Shown: positions 53,799-63,690 of the stretch, piece by piece
Numbering within the stretch: position 1 is the stretch's first letter
How the letters are laid out: every line of letters begins with the position of its first letter
NCBI RefSeq assembly: GCF_000423945.1
Contig: NZ_AUIY01000020.1
Span: forward strand, 45,701 to 109,700
DNA: 64,000 nucleotides
Direction of reading: 5' to 3'
From: Butyrivibrio sp. XPD2002
GTDB lineage: Bacteria; Bacillota; Clostridia; Lachnospirales; Lachnospiraceae
Program-made: the position numbers and the translations under genes
The notes under the pieces: model-generated
Databases searched by the model: none
Told to the model about the DNA's origin: nothing
The model's input: the letters and a program-made list of their open reading frames with translations, nothing else

Positions 53799-54464
53799 AT
53801 GAGCACCAGAATTATTGAGTTAAAGAGAAGCGTATTTGAGAGTAATGATGAGAGAGCAGATCTTTTAAGAGGTGAGCTTAAGGATAAGGGTATTTTCCTT
53901 TTAAACCTTATGTCATCACCGGGATCAGGAAAAACAACAACACTTAAGGCTACAATCGCAGCACTTAAGGATAAGTACAAGATCGGCGTTATGGAAGCTG
54001 ATATTGATTCAGATGTTGATGCAATAAAGATTGCTGAGACCGGAGTTAAGGCTATTCAGCTTCATACAGGCGGAATGTGTCATCTTGATGCTGATATGAC
54101 AAGACAGGGCCTTGATGCACTTGTTGAGGGCGATGTTGAGCTTGCTATCCTTGAGAACGTTGGTAACCTTGTATGCCCTGCTGAATTCGATACAGGCGCA
54201 TCAAAGAATGCAATGATTCTCTCAGTACCAGAGGGACATGACAAGCCCCTTAAGTATCCTCTTATGTTCAGCATCTGCGACGTTGTTCTTATCAACAAGA
54301 TTGATGTAGCTCCTTATTTCGATTTTGATCTTGAAAAGTGCAAGGAATATATTCACATGAGAAATCCTAAGGCTGAGATCATTCCGATCTGCGCTAAGAC
54401 AGGTGAGGGTGTTGATAAGTTTGCTGAATGGCTCAGCGCACAGGTTGAGGATTGGAAGAAATAA
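53799..54464 (+). CDS. hypB: Hydrogenase nickel incorporation GTPase HypB
   Basis: 221 residues. GTPase that delivers Ni to NiFe-hydrogenase precursors with HypA. P-loop NLMSSPGSGKTTTLKATI, VMEADIDSDVDAIKIAETG, the metal-binding TGGMCHLDADM and ENVGNLVCPAEFDTG, and NKIDVAPYFDFD (G4). It lacks the N-terminal CxxCGC and His-rich stretches of some HypB. No hydrogenase or other hyp gene is in the window; the next gene is pflA, overlapping by 1 nt (TAATG). Confidence 0.93.
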   Translation: MSTRIIELKRSVFESNDERADLLRGELKDKGIFLLNLMSSPGSGKTTTLKATIAALKDKYKIGVMEADIDSDVDAIKIAETGVKAIQLHTGGMCHLDADMTRQGLDALVEGDVELAILENVGNLVCPAEFDTGASKNAMILSVPEGHDKPLKYPLMFSICDVVLINKIDVAPYFDFDLEKCKEYIHMRNPKAEIIPICAKTGEGVDKFAEWLSAQVEDWKK

Positions 54465-55192
54465 TGACATTAGGAAGAATTCATTCTATAGAAACCTTCG
54501 GCTCAGTTGATGGGCCGGGGGTTCGTTTTATCATATTTTTAAAGGGCTGTAATCTCAGATGTAAGTATTGCCACAACGCAGATACCTGGAATCCGGAATC
54601 AAAGGATGTAAGGTCTGCCACGGAGCTTCTTGATAAGGCTGAGCGCTATAAGAGCTACTGGGGAGATGAGGGCGGAATCACAGTGAGCGGAGGAGAGCCT
54701 CTTTTACAGATTGATTTTCTGCTGGAGCTTTTTAAGGAAGCAAAGTCCCGCGGAATAAATACCTGTATTGATACGGCTGCTGAACCCTTTACCAGAGAGG
54801 AGCCCTTCTTTTCAAAATTTAAAGAGCTTATGGAATATACTGACCTTCTTCTTGTTGATATAAAGCACATAGACAATGAGGAGCATATTAAGCTCACAGG
54901 TAAGCCTAACGAGAATATCAAGGACTGTCTTCAGTATTTATCTGAGATCGGTAAGCCAATCTGGATCAGACATGTGCTGGTTCCCGGTATTACTGATAAC
55001 GATGAATATCTTCAGAAGACAAGAGAGTTTCTTGATACTCTTACAAATGTTCAGAGAGTTGATGTCCTGCCATACCATTCCCTGGGACAGTTCAAATGGG
55101 AAGAGCTTGGTATGAAATATCAGCTTGAGGGAGTGGAAGCGCCTTCTGCTGAAAGAATTCAAAATGCAAAGGACATACTCAGAGCAAACTGA
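54464..55192 (+). CDS. pflA: Pyruvate formate-lyase activating enzyme
   Basis: 242 residues from the ATG at 54464 (GGAAG upstream); an in-frame TTG at 54452 is less likely. Radical SAM enzyme that puts the glycyl radical on PflB. The cluster motif C-x3-C-x2-C is in FLKGCNLRCKYCHNADTW; GGITVSGGEPLLQIDF and LLLVDIKHIDNEEH are typical. It overlaps hypB by one base and precedes pflB, its substrate, by 298 nt with a terminator between. Confidence 0.95.
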   Translation: MTLGRIHSIETFGSVDGPGVRFIIFLKGCNLRCKYCHNADTWNPESKDVRSATELLDKAERYKSYWGDEGGITVSGGEPLLQIDFLLELFKEAKSRGINTCIDTAAEPFTREEPFFSKFKELMEYTDLLLVDIKHIDNEEHIKLTGKPNENIKDCLQYLSEIGKPIWIRHVLVPGITDNDEYLQKTREFLDTLTNVQRVDVLPYHSLGQFKWEELGMKYQLEGVEAPSAERIQNAKDILRAN

Positions 55193-55490
55193 GTAGTAAA
55201 AAAATATACAAGCAAATAAGAAAAAACGTTAAAAAATTGCCAAAGTTGACAAAAGTTATCAACTTTGGCTTTTTTTCGCGGTTTTAGGTTGAAATGTTTC
55301 TCCTAATATGTAAGAATACGAATTGGTGTCATAAGGCAGAAATACATATTGTGTCGAGGCTTTACCAATATACAATATGTTGTGGCTTGCGATTTTTGGC
55401 ACAAAATTCTTTCTTATTACGTTGCTGTTGCAACTTGCAATAGATCCGAGGGCGGTATCGTTTTTTCACAAAAGAGAGGAGTAAAATTTT
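55193..55490 (+). promoter_or_regulatory. pflA terminator and pflB leader region
   Basis: A strong terminator lies at 55239-55278 (GCCAAAGTTGA with TCAACTTTGGC, then seven T). Downstream, a 9-bp inverted repeat ACATATTGT (55344-55352) / ACAATATGT (55372-55380) with a 19-nt spacer precedes pflB by about 110 nt and may be an operator or a leader hairpin. It does not fit the Rex consensus by eye. AGAGGAG is the pflB ribosome-binding site. Confidence 0.6.
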
Positions 55491-57755
55491 ATGAGAGAAC
55501 AGTGGAGAGGATTTAAAGGAAATAAGTGGACTGACGAAGTAAACTTAAGAGACTTTATCCAGAACAACTACACTATGTACGAAGGAGACGAGAGTTTCCT
55601 TGCTGATGCTACAGAAGCTACAGATAAGCTCTGGGGCAGATTACAGGAGCTTCAGAAGGAAGAGCGCGCTAACGGTGGCGTTCTTGAGTGTGAGACAGAG
55701 GTTGTTTCCGGCCTTACAGCTTATGGCCCTGGATATATCGATGAGTCTATGAAAGATCTTGAGACAGTTGTAGGTCTTCAGACAGACAAGCCTCTTAAGA
55801 GAGCATTCATGCCTTATGGTGGTATCAAGATGGCTGAGCAGGCTGCTGATACATACGGCTTCAAGGTAAACGAGAAGTTCCACAAGATCTTTACTGAGTA
55901 TCACAAGACACACAACCAGGCAGTATTTGATGCTTACACACCTGAGATGATGGCAGCTCGTCACAGCCACATCGTTACAGGTCTTCCGGATACATACGGA
56001 CGTGGACGTATCGTAGGCGACTACAGAAGAGTAGCTCTTTACGGTATCGACTTCCTTATCGAGCAGAAGAAGGAAGATTTCTCACTTTGCGGATGCGGCG
56101 TTATGACTGATGATGTTATCCGTCAGCGTGAGGAGATTGCAGAGCAGATCCGTGCACTTCGTGGCATGAAGGAGATGGCTGCAGTTTATGGCTTTGATAT
56201 TTCACAGCCTGCTAATAACGCAAGAGAGGCAGTTCAGTGGTTATACTTCGGCTACCTTGCAGCTATCAAGACACAGAACGGTGCTGCAATGTCAGTTGGA
56301 CGTGTTTCTACATTCCTTGATATTTATATTGAAAGAGACCTTAAGGAGGGTACACTTACTGAGGCTGAGGCACAGGAGCTCATCGATCACCTTACAATGA
56401 AGTGCCGTATGGTTAAGTTCGCACGTATCCCCAGCTACAACCAGCTCTTCTCTGGTGACCCGGTTTGGGCTACACTTGAGGTTGGTGGACTTGGTATGGA
56501 TGGTCGTCACATGGTTACAAAGAACGACTACAGATTCCTTCACACACTTGAGAACATGGGACCTTCACCTGAGCCTAACCTTACAGTACTGTATTCTTCA
56601 AGACTTCCTAAGAACTTCAAGAAGTATGCAGCTAAGATCTCTGTTACAACATCTTCAATCCAGTACGAGAACGATGATGTTATGAGACCTGTATGGGGCG
56701 ATGACTACAGCATCTGCTGCTGCGTATCAGCTACACAGACAGGTAAGGAGATGCAGTTCTTCGGTGCAAGAGCTAACCTTGCTAAGTGTCTCCTTTACGC
56801 TATCAACGGCGGTAAGGACGAGAAGTTCCTTGACAAGCAGGGTAACCACATGCAGGTAGGTCCTGAGATGGCTCCTATCACATCTGAGTATCTTGATTAT
56901 GACGAGGTTATGCACAAGTACGATCTTATGATGGATTGGCTTGCAGGCCTCTATGTAAATATCCTTAACCTCATTCAGTACATGCACGACAAGTACTACT
57001 ATGAGGCAGCTGAGATGGCTCTTATCGACACAGATGTACGTCGTACATTTGCTACAGGTATCGCAGGTTTCTCACACGTTGTAGATTCACTCTGCGCTAT
57101 CAAGTATGCAAAGGTTAAGACTGTTCGTGATGAGTCAGGTCTTGTTGTTGATTACCAGATCGAGGGTGACTTCCCTAAGTATGGTAACGATGATGAGAGA
57201 GCAGACGAGATCGCTGTATGGCTCCTTAAGACTTTCCTTAAGAAGGTTAAGAAGAACCACACATACAGAGATTCAGAGCCTACAACATCTATCCTTACAA
57301 TTACTTCAAACGTAGTTTATGGTAAGGCTACAGGTGCTCTTCCGGATGGAAGACCTGCATTTGCACCTTTCGCACCTGGTGCTAACCCGGCTTACGGCGC
57401 AGAGCAGAGTGGACTTCTTGCTTCACTTAACTCAGTTGCTAAGCTTCCTTACGAGTATGCTCTTGATGGTATCTCAAATACACAGACCATCAACCCTGGT
57501 GCTCTTGGCCACGACGATGAGGAGCGTGCTGAGAAGCTCGTTAACGTAATGGACGGATACTTCGATCAGGGAGCACACCACCTCAACGTAAACGTATTTG
57601 GTGTTGAGAAGCTTAAGGACGCTATGGAGCATCCTGAGAAGCCTGAGTATGCTAACTTCACAATCCGTGTATCTGGTTACGCTGTTAAGTTCATAGACCT
57701 CACAAGAGAGCAGCAGATGGACGTTATCAACAGAACATGCCACGAGTCAATGTAA
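55491..57755 (+). CDS. pflB: Formate C-acetyltransferase (pyruvate formate-lyase)
   Basis: 754 residues, the usual length. Converts pyruvate and CoA to acetyl-CoA and formate under anaerobic conditions. The active-site Cys pair is in [15 protein letters not shown] and the glycyl-radical site is in [16 protein letters not shown] near the C-terminus. Codon use is strongly biased (few rare codons), as for a highly expressed fermentation enzyme. Its activase is the preceding gene. Confidence 0.97.
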   Translation: MREQWRGFKGNKWTDEVNLRDFIQNNYTMYEGDESFLADATEATDKLWGRLQELQKEERANGGVLECETEVVSGLTAYGPGYIDESMKDLETVVGLQTDKPLKRAFMPYGGIKMAEQAADTYGFKVNEKFHKIFTEYHKTHNQAVFDAYTPEMMAARHSHIVTGLPDTYGRGRIVGDYRRVALYGIDFLIEQKKEDFSLCGCGVMTDDVIRQREEIAEQIRALRGMKEMAAVYGFDISQPANNAREAVQWLYFGYLAAIKTQNGAAMSVGRVSTFLDIYIERDLKEGTLTEAEAQELIDHLTMKCRMVKFARIPSYNQLFSGDPVWATLEVGGLGMDGRHMVTKNDYRFLHTLENMGPSPEPNLTVLYSSRLPKNFKKYAAKISVTTSSIQYENDDVMRPVWGDDYSICCCVSATQTGKEMQFFGARANLAKCLLYAINGGKDEKFLDKQGNHMQVGPEMAPITSEYLDYDEVMHKYDLMMDWLAGLYVNILNLIQYMHDKYYYEAAEMALIDTDVRRTFATGIAGFSHVVDSLCAIKYAKVKTVRDESGLVVDYQIEGDFPKYGNDDERADEIAVWLLKTFLKKVKKNHTYRDSEPTTSILTITSNVVYGKATGALPDGRPAFAPFAPGANPAYGAEQSGLLASLNSVAKLPYEYALDGISNTQTINPGALGHDDEERAEKLVNVMDGYFDQGAHHLNVNVFGVEKLKDAMEHPEKPEYANFTIRVSGYAVKFIDLTREQQMDVINRTCHESM

Positions 57756-57776
57756 TTAAAATATTGAATAATAAAG

Positions 57777-57808
57777 AAAGGATGCCGCGAAAGCGACATC
57801 CTTTTTTT
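57777..57808. terminator. Terminator between pflB and mgtE
   Basis: AAAGGATGCCGC, GAAA loop, GCGACATCCTTTTTTT (one mismatch): works for pflB and, through its A-rich left side, possibly for the convergent mgtE. Confidence 0.88.
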
Positions 57809-59162
57809 AAACGGCTAAATGCAGAAGCTGTGTTGCGATTGTAAAGTATGCCAAAAGAGAAATTGCATCAACAATGGTTGTGATCATAGGCGATGCCATT
57901 ACTGCAGGGTCAAAGCCTAGCTTGTCTGCACACATAGGCAGTAGACATCCGATACTCTTTGCGATAATAACAACAAGTACAAGTGTCAGGCATACAACAG
58001 CAGCCACCTGAATTTCAAGCTTGTCGATAATTAGCAGTTTGACAAAGTTAGCTACTGAAAGAGTAACACCGCAAAGTACGGCTACTCGCACTTCCTTCCA
58101 CCAAACCTTAAACAAATCTGCAAATTCTATCTCGCCAAGTGATAAGCTACGAATAATTGAAACGCTTGCCTGTGAGCCTGCATTACCGCCGGTGTCCATC
58201 AGCATTGGTATATAAGCCGTAAGTACTACGTATGCCGATAGGGCATCGGAGAACTTGGTGATTATTGCTCCGGTAAAGGTCGCACTTATCATCAAAAACA
58301 GCAGCCAGGGCATTCTGTTTTTATACACATCCAAAATTCCGATACGCGAATACGGCTTATCGGAAGGGATGATAGCTGCCATTTTCTCGATATCCTCGGT
58401 AGCCTCTTCTTCAATGATGTCGACAACATCATCGATGGTGATGATACCGATCATGCGATTCTCGTTATCAACCACAGGCATCACGGTGAAGTCGTATTTC
58501 TTGAACATGTTAGCAGCTTCTTCCTGGTCAGTCATAGTATTGATACTAATGACGTGGGTATTCATGATGTCTCCGATTTTCTCATCGCCATTCTTGATAA
58601 GCAAATAACGAAGGGCTACGGTTCCAACCAGGATTCTCTGATTTGTAACAACATAACAGGTATTTACAGTCTCAGAATCAAGGCCCATTTTCCTTATTCT
58701 GGCTATAGCCTGCTCAACTGTCATGTATTCCTTGAGGTCTACATACTCCACGGTCATGATAGAACCGGCAGAGTCCTCAGGGTATCTAAGCAAATGATTT
58801 ATATCAGCCCTTGTATCAGGCCTTGCATTCGCAAGAATTTTCTTTACTATACTTGCAGGCATCTCCTCCAAAAGGTCAGTAGCATCATCGGCCATCAGGT
58901 TATCGATGATGTTCCCTGCTTCTTTATCGGATAGAGATTGAATAATGTACTGCTGATCCTCAATTTCGAGGTTGGCAAATACATCCGCAGCCATGTCCTT
59001 AGGCAGGATGCGGAACATTTTTAATGAATCTTCATTTTCCATGTCGTCCATGATCGCAGCGATATCCGCAGTATTCATCTCGGCAAATGTCTGACGAAGC
59101 TTGGTATACTGCTTGCTCTCAAGGAGTTCACGGATTACGTCAATGATTGTATTTTCTTCCAT
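57807..59162 (-). CDS. mgtE: Magnesium transporter MgtE
   Basis: 451 residues. Mg2+ channel. N-terminal helical domain (MFRILPKDMAADVFANLEI, LLEEMPASIVKKIL), two CBS domains (about 135-255: MTVEQAIARIRKMGL, VMPVVDNENRMIGIITIDDV) and five membrane segments (about 285-450: MLMDTGGNAGSQASVSIIR is the pore signature). AAGGAG 7 nt before the ATG. A short ORF overlaps its start. Confidence 0.96.
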   Translation of the reverse strand: MEENTIIDVIRELLESKQYTKLRQTFAEMNTADIAAIMDDMENEDSLKMFRILPKDMAADVFANLEIEDQQYIIQSLSDKEAGNIIDNLMADDATDLLEEMPASIVKKILANARPDTRADINHLLRYPEDSAGSIMTVEYVDLKEYMTVEQAIARIRKMGLDSETVNTCYVVTNQRILVGTVALRYLLIKNGDEKIGDIMNTHVISINTMTDQEEAANMFKKYDFTVMPVVDNENRMIGIITIDDVVDIIEEEATEDIEKMAAIIPSDKPYSRIGILDVYKNRMPWLLFLMISATFTGAIITKFSDALSAYVVLTAYIPMLMDTGGNAGSQASVSIIRSLSLGEIEFADLFKVWWKEVRVAVLCGVTLSVANFVKLLIIDKLEIQVAAVVCLTLVLVVIIAKSIGCLLPMCADKLGFDPAVMASPMITTIVDAISLLAYFTIATQLLHLAV

Positions 59163-59248
59163 GGAAATCTCCTTTCGGTGTGGTTTTCTATTAAGTTTGT
59201 ACTTCGAGGCAGAGGATTATCGCTACTTGCATGTTTAATCTTCTTCAT
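59135..59248 (-). CDS. Short upstream ORF overlapping mgtE
   Basis: 37 codons, beginning MKKIKHASSDNPLPRS and ending KKIQSLT, with AAAGGTGG about 8 nt before the ATG. It runs in another frame across the mgtE start and stops 28 nt inside it. Contains a Pro-Leu-Pro cluster. A Mg-responsive leader peptide, as for mgtL in enterobacteria, is a possibility, not shown. Confidence 0.4.
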   Translation of the reverse strand: MKKIKHASSDNPLPRSTNLIENHTERRFPWKKIQSLT

Positions 59249-59505
59249 AAAACCACCACCTTTCTTTTGGAGATTTCCCGATATGCGGGATTTATATATA
59301 ATGATTGTTCCGGAAGCCAGTCAAAAACGTATATCGCTTTTAGAAACTTTTGGAACACACTATAGTTTATCACATTTTGAAGCAAAATGGCACGATAAAA
59401 AATAGCTCCTTTAATTGGATGTGAGAACTATGTCAAAAATAGCCCTGCATTTTGCAGGGCTATTTTTGTATCAGATGTAGATAATGAGAGTAATCTACAA
59501 ATGTT
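59163..59505. other. mgtE leader and intergenic region
   Basis: From mgtE outwards: the upstream ORF; a small TCCCG/CGGGA hairpin (about 59276-59290); a possible minus-strand -10 (TATAGT); and a strong bidirectional terminator at 59435-59469. I see no M-box (ykoK) riboswitch core. Confidence 0.5.
59435..59469. terminator. Strong bidirectional terminator
   Basis: AAAAATAGCCCTGCA (59435-59449) pairs perfectly with TGCAGGGCTATTTTT (59453-59467). It ends the GH120 gene on the minus strand. Confidence 0.92.
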
Positions 59506-61497
59506 TTAAAATACTTTTATTTCTTTTGCGGGAGCTTTGGCAAAAGGTCCCGGTATAGCAGCGGGATTTCTGTGTGCTCCGAAGTAATCCGCATCGAATG
59601 TTATAGGACTTCCATCGGGATTTTCGAAGTATTGTTCTGGCTCAAAGGCTTTTCCGAGAGCTTCAGTTGTAAGGATATTGCAGGTAAAGTCGCCGAGCCT
59701 GTCAAAGACATCAGTTTTTACATACCAGCTGCCCTTCTTCTCAGATACGGTAACGGATACCTTGGACTTCTTATCAACAAGCTTGTTCTTTTCCTTCTTA
59801 TAAACAGTTGCTCCGTCGAAGTAAGCGTTTCCGTCAATCCATACAGGAAGGTGGCCAAAGTGAGCTTTTGCCAGGCCGCCCATGTCAGGGTGCTTGGTGA
59901 AGTCAAACTGATCTGCCCACTCTTCGTAGGTGGGGAAGATATCAAAGGGTGCGGTTCCTACAACCTGGTAGTCAGCATCCTGAGCTGTCTTCTTCTTGTC
60001 AGTTACCTTGTACTGCTGAACGAAAATGTTGTTGTATACTCTGTCGTCGCCGTGAAGGATAGTCATAAAGCCTGCAACCTCTGTGCGATGACGGATGTGA
60101 TAAGGAGTATATCTGGGCTCTCTCTGATCATTTACAATGCTGTCTACACCGGAGTTGATAAGGCTGAAGCTTCCAAGTACCAGGTTGTGGATAACAGCGA
60201 TACCCTCGCTGGGGATAGTGATTGATACAGGTGAGAGCAGAAGGTTGTTATCGATAAGGGTAGGTCCGTGACCAACCTCGATAAATACATCAGTATTAAA
60301 CATTGCTCCGGGAGCCTGGTCGATGCCATCAGGTCTGCAGTTGTCATGCATGAGGTTCTGAGAGATTCTGGCACCCTGTGCCTGCCAGTCGAGCCATACA
60401 CCCATGATGCAGTTGTGGATGTGGTTTCTTCTGATGGTTACGTCGATAGCAGCGTGAAGCTTGATTCCGGCAGTCTCTGCGCCGCCAAGCTGCTGTGAGT
60501 TACATACATGATGAATGTGGCAATCCTCGATTGTTGAGAATACACCGCCCATACGACCTACGATACCGGTCTGCTCGCAGTGGTGAACGTGGCAGCGTCT
60601 GATGATGTGATGACCGATGTTCTCCTTGAGCCATCCATGATACTGACCGCGGCAAACTGCATCGCGCTCCATCTGTGTAGGGCTCTTTACATGGTTCTTG
60701 GTAAAGTACATGTCGTTTTCGGGATCGTAATATTTTCCGAGAGAGATACCACAGCATCTGCTGTTGCTGATCTCGCAGTCCTCGATGATCCAGCCCTTAC
60801 TCCAGTGAGGTCCGATCATACCATCCTGATATGCAGCAGGCGGAGCCCAGGTTGTAGCTGCCTTGTTAATGGCAAAGCCGCTTACGGTTATATAATTTAT
60901 ACCGTTCTCATCGGGCATAAAGCAGTTTCTTCTAACGCTGATCTCAACCTTTTCCTTGTTGGGATCAAGCTTCTGGAAGTTAGCGTAGATAACGGTCTCA
61001 TCGCCGTCCTGCTCTGTGTACCACAGATACTTTGCTTCGTCAGGATGCCATGCGAAGGGATCCGGCTCGCCCTTCTTGCATTCTGCAAGGGAGTCGGTCT
61101 CATACATCATGAGATCATTGATGAAAACAGAACCTGTGTGACGGATCTTTGGTGAGAAATACCAGTCACCATATACGCGTTCAATATAAGGATTAAAGTC
61201 GCCGAAAATGGCGTTGTTGATGCGGGCACTGTATATGCCGCCCTTTTCCTTTTTCCAGTCTGTGATGAGCTCAGCACCGGTTATAACAGCGCCTAAAGGC
61301 TCCTCAGAACGATATGTAATTCTTGCGTTTTCTTCTCCGGCATTCTGCGGAACAACGCGCTCGCGATAGATTCCGGGCTTTACGATTACTTCATCTCCGG
61401 CTTTGGCAATTTTTGCTGCTTCATTAATCTGCCTGAAAGGTGCTTTTTCGCTTCCATCGCCCCCGCGAAAAGCATTGGCATCTACATAGTAAATCAT
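59506..61497 (-). CDS. GH120 beta-xylosidase, right-handed beta-helix fold
   Basis: 663 residues from the ATG at 61497 (GGGAGG upstream); the longer frame to 61593 has no ribosome-binding site. The sequence follows Thermoanaerobacterium XylC, the founding GH120 enzyme, as I recall it: GDGSEKAPFRQINEAAKIAK, GIYRERVVPQ, then TWAPPAAYQ, IGPHWSKGWIIED and IAGIKLHAAIDV-type helix turns. The catalytic Asp is likely in GVWLDWQAQGARIS and the acid/base Glu in TDVFIEVGHGP. No signal peptide, so it would cut imported xylo-oligosaccharides. It is divergent from a sugar ABC transporter operon. Confidence 0.87.
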   Translation of the reverse strand: MIYYVDANAFRGGDGSEKAPFRQINEAAKIAKAGDEVIVKPGIYRERVVPQNAGEENARITYRSEEPLGAVITGAELITDWKKEKGGIYSARINNAIFGDFNPYIERVYGDWYFSPKIRHTGSVFINDLMMYETDSLAECKKGEPDPFAWHPDEAKYLWYTEQDGDETVIYANFQKLDPNKEKVEISVRRNCFMPDENGINYITVSGFAINKAATTWAPPAAYQDGMIGPHWSKGWIIEDCEISNSRCCGISLGKYYDPENDMYFTKNHVKSPTQMERDAVCRGQYHGWLKENIGHHIIRRCHVHHCEQTGIVGRMGGVFSTIEDCHIHHVCNSQQLGGAETAGIKLHAAIDVTIRRNHIHNCIMGVWLDWQAQGARISQNLMHDNCRPDGIDQAPGAMFNTDVFIEVGHGPTLIDNNLLLSPVSITIPSEGIAVIHNLVLGSFSLINSGVDSIVNDQREPRYTPYHIRHRTEVAGFMTILHGDDRVYNNIFVQQYKVTDKKKTAQDADYQVVGTAPFDIFPTYEEWADQFDFTKHPDMGGLAKAHFGHLPVWIDGNAYFDGATVYKKEKNKLVDKKSKVSVTVSEKKGSWYVKTDVFDRLGDFTCNILTTEALGKAFEPEQYFENPDGSPITFDADYFGAHRNPAAIPGPFAKAPAKEIKVF

Positions 61498-61728
61498 ACA
61501 TTTCCTCCCAATAAATATGTAAAAACAAATGATGGATTGTATAAAATATGATTCATCGTACGATTTACGGATGCTCATGTCAATAATTTGCATAAAAGTT
61601 TAGCTGCGATAGCAATAATTATATGCAATATGACAATAAATGAATAGCCGTAGGTAATGTGAAAGTCTAGTATTAATGTGAATTAAATTTGTTTATCTTG
61701 TCTGAGAGATAAACTGGGGAGGTGCAAT
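61498..61728. promoter_or_regulatory. Divergent control region of the xyloside locus
   Basis: AT-rich, 231 nt. Must hold both promoters, but no pair of boxes is convincing. GGGGAGG sits 6 nt before the TTG start of the permease gene. A small palindrome TGCGATAGCA lies near 61604-61613; no good cre site is seen. Confidence 0.4.
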
Positions 61729-62637
61729 TTGACAAAGAAAAAAGCTTATTCATTTCAACTTTTCCTGTTAGTACTTCCGTTTATAGTGTTGGTATTACTG
61801 TTCTGTTATTACCCGCTATACGGTTGGTTGTATGCATTCTATGATTACAAGCCGCCAAAGACGCTGGCACAGAGTGCATTTGTCGGATTTAAGTGGTTTT
61901 CATCACTGGTCAGCACAGATGTTAAGGTAAAACAGCTCATCCAGGTACTTAAAAATACATTTGCGATGAGTGGACTTACTCTTGGAACGAGCTGGCTTCC
62001 TATGTTGTTCGCAGTATTTCTCAATGAGATCAGAGGCGTTAAGTTCAGAAAGTTTGTACAGACTGTAACAACACTTCCTAACTTCGTCAGCTGGGTTATG
62101 GTTTACTCAATAGCGTTCTCACTGTTTAACAGTACCGGTATGATGAACTCACTCCTTATGAAGATGGGAGTTATCAGTCAGCCGATTCTTTTCCTTCAGT
62201 CATCATCACATGTATGGTTCACACAGTGGCTGTGGCTCACATGGAAAAACCTTGGATGGGCAGCGATCATGTACATAGCTGCAATTTCAAGTATTGATGA
62301 CGAGCTCATTCAGGCAGCTAAGGTAGACGGTGCTACAAGAATGCAGGTTATATGGCATATCACAATTCCGAGCCTTCTTCCTACATACTTTGTACTTCTG
62401 GTATTAAATGTTGCCAACTTCCTTAACAACGGAATGGAGCAGTATTACGTATTCCAGAACGCATTTAACAAAGACTATATTCAGGTTCTTGACCTGTATG
62501 TTTATAACATGGCTATGGGTAGTGGCGGTTACTCAGTTTCAGTAGCGATCAGTATGCTGAAGAGTCTTGTCAGTCTCGTACTTTTATTCATAGTTAACAG
62601 AGCCTCCAAGTCCATTCGTGGCGAGAGCATTCTTTAA
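61729..62637 (+). CDS. Sugar ABC transporter permease (LplB type)
   Basis: 302 residues from a TTG start. Six membrane segments; the binding-protein-dependent permease loop is AAKVDGATRMQVIWHI. The N-terminal FQLFLLVLPFIVLVLLFCYY and the PLYGWLYAFYDYKPPK region are typical of CUT1 permeases of the LplB/YtcP branch that import oligosaccharides. The partner permease follows after 6 nt. No ATPase gene is near; an MsmK-like shared ATPase is expected elsewhere. Confidence 0.92.
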   Translation: MTKKKAYSFQLFLLVLPFIVLVLLFCYYPLYGWLYAFYDYKPPKTLAQSAFVGFKWFSSLVSTDVKVKQLIQVLKNTFAMSGLTLGTSWLPMLFAVFLNEIRGVKFRKFVQTVTTLPNFVSWVMVYSIAFSLFNSTGMMNSLLMKMGVISQPILFLQSSSHVWFTQWLWLTWKNLGWAAIMYIAAISSIDDELIQAAKVDGATRMQVIWHITIPSLLPTYFVLLVLNVANFLNNGMEQYYVFQNAFNKDYIQVLDLYVYNMAMGSGGYSVSVAISMLKSLVSLVLLFIVNRASKSIRGESIL

Positions 62638-62643
62638 TAGGAG

Positions 62644-63630
62644 GTGGAAGCTATGGCAATAACACATACAATGACAAATTCGGTGAAATCAATGAAGGAT
62701 TCAAATAATACAAAGACAAACCAAAAGTCCAAGATACGAATGAGTGCAGGAGATCGCGCAGTAGAAGTTATATGCTATATCATTTTTGCAATAGCAGCGT
62801 TCCTGTGCCTGTATCCTTTCTATTACATAGTTATAAACACAATAAGTGCGAATGATATCAGTGCGAGAGGTGACATCCTTTTTGTTCCTCAGCAGATTCA
62901 TTTCCACAACTACATATCAGCATTCAGAATCGAGGGACTTCCTCAGGCATTCAAGATATCTCTTATGAGAACAGTTCTTGGTACAGGCCTTACAGTTTTC
63001 GCATCAGCATTCCTTGGCTTCATGTTCACTCAGGAAAAGATGTGGATGAGAAAGTTCTGGTACAGAGTAGTTGTTGCAACAATGTATTTCAACGCTGGTA
63101 TCATTCCGTGGTACCTGGTTATGAAGACAATGCATCTGACCAACAACTTCTGGGGATACATACTTCCCGCAATAGTATCACCCTTCAACCTGATACTTAC
63201 AAAGACCTTCGTTGAGTCAGTTCCGAAGGAGCTTCAGGAAGCAGCAGAGATGGATGGCGCCGGAGTACTTACAGTATTCTTCAGAGTCATCATTCCTGTA
63301 ATCAAGCCCATCATGGCAACAGTTGCTATTTTCTCAGCTGTAAGCCAGTGGAACGCTTTCCAGGATACATTGCTCCTCATGACAGATACAAAGCTCTATC
63401 CGTTGCAGTTCGTGCTTTACCAGTACCTGAATCAGGCAAGCTCACTTGCATCACTGGCACAGAGTACTTCAAGTACAGCATCCCTTGCAGCAGCTGCAGC
63501 AACAGCACAGACTACCACAAGTGTGCGTATGACAATCACTGTTATCGTCGTACTCCCTATCATGCTTGTGTACCCGATCTTCCAGAAATACTTTGTAAAG
63601 GGAATTATGATTGGTGCAGTGAAGGGCTGA
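62644..63630 (+). CDS. Sugar ABC transporter permease (YtcP/LplC type)
   Basis: 328 residues, AGGAGG upstream. A polar N-terminal stretch of about 35 residues precedes six membrane segments. The cytosolic loop reads EAAEMDGAGVLTVFFRVIIP. A Ser/Thr/Ala-rich insertion (about 268-300, SLASLAQSTSSTASLAAAAA) lies before the last membrane segment, as in other members of this branch. Pairs with the preceding permease. Confidence 0.92.
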   Translation: MEAMAITHTMTNSVKSMKDSNNTKTNQKSKIRMSAGDRAVEVICYIIFAIAAFLCLYPFYYIVINTISANDISARGDILFVPQQIHFHNYISAFRIEGLPQAFKISLMRTVLGTGLTVFASAFLGFMFTQEKMWMRKFWYRVVVATMYFNAGIIPWYLVMKTMHLTNNFWGYILPAIVSPFNLILTKTFVESVPKELQEAAEMDGAGVLTVFFRVIIPVIKPIMATVAIFSAVSQWNAFQDTLLLMTDTKLYPLQFVLYQYLNQASSLASLAQSTSSTASLAAAAATAQTTTSVRMTITVIVVLPIMLVYPIFQKYFVKGIMIGAVKG

Positions 63631-63675
63631 CCATTATCACTTAGTGAGGTTCTTTCGAACTTAGTGAGAATGGTC
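63629..63675 (+). repeat. Hairpin with nested direct repeats after the permease gene
   Basis: GACCATT (63629-63635) pairs with AATGGTC (63669-63675) and GTTC/GAAC form an inner stem (63649-63660). CTTAGTGAG occurs at 63640 and 63660, 20 nt apart, the same period as the tandem repeat that follows. Confidence 0.7.
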
Positions 63676-63690
63676 GTTCCGGCGAGCGAA

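Noticed and set aside
61498..61593. N-terminal extension of the GH120 enzyme as a signal or anchor
   Set aside because: No ribosome-binding site, whereas GGGAGG precedes the ATG at 61497; GH120 enzymes start at this point.
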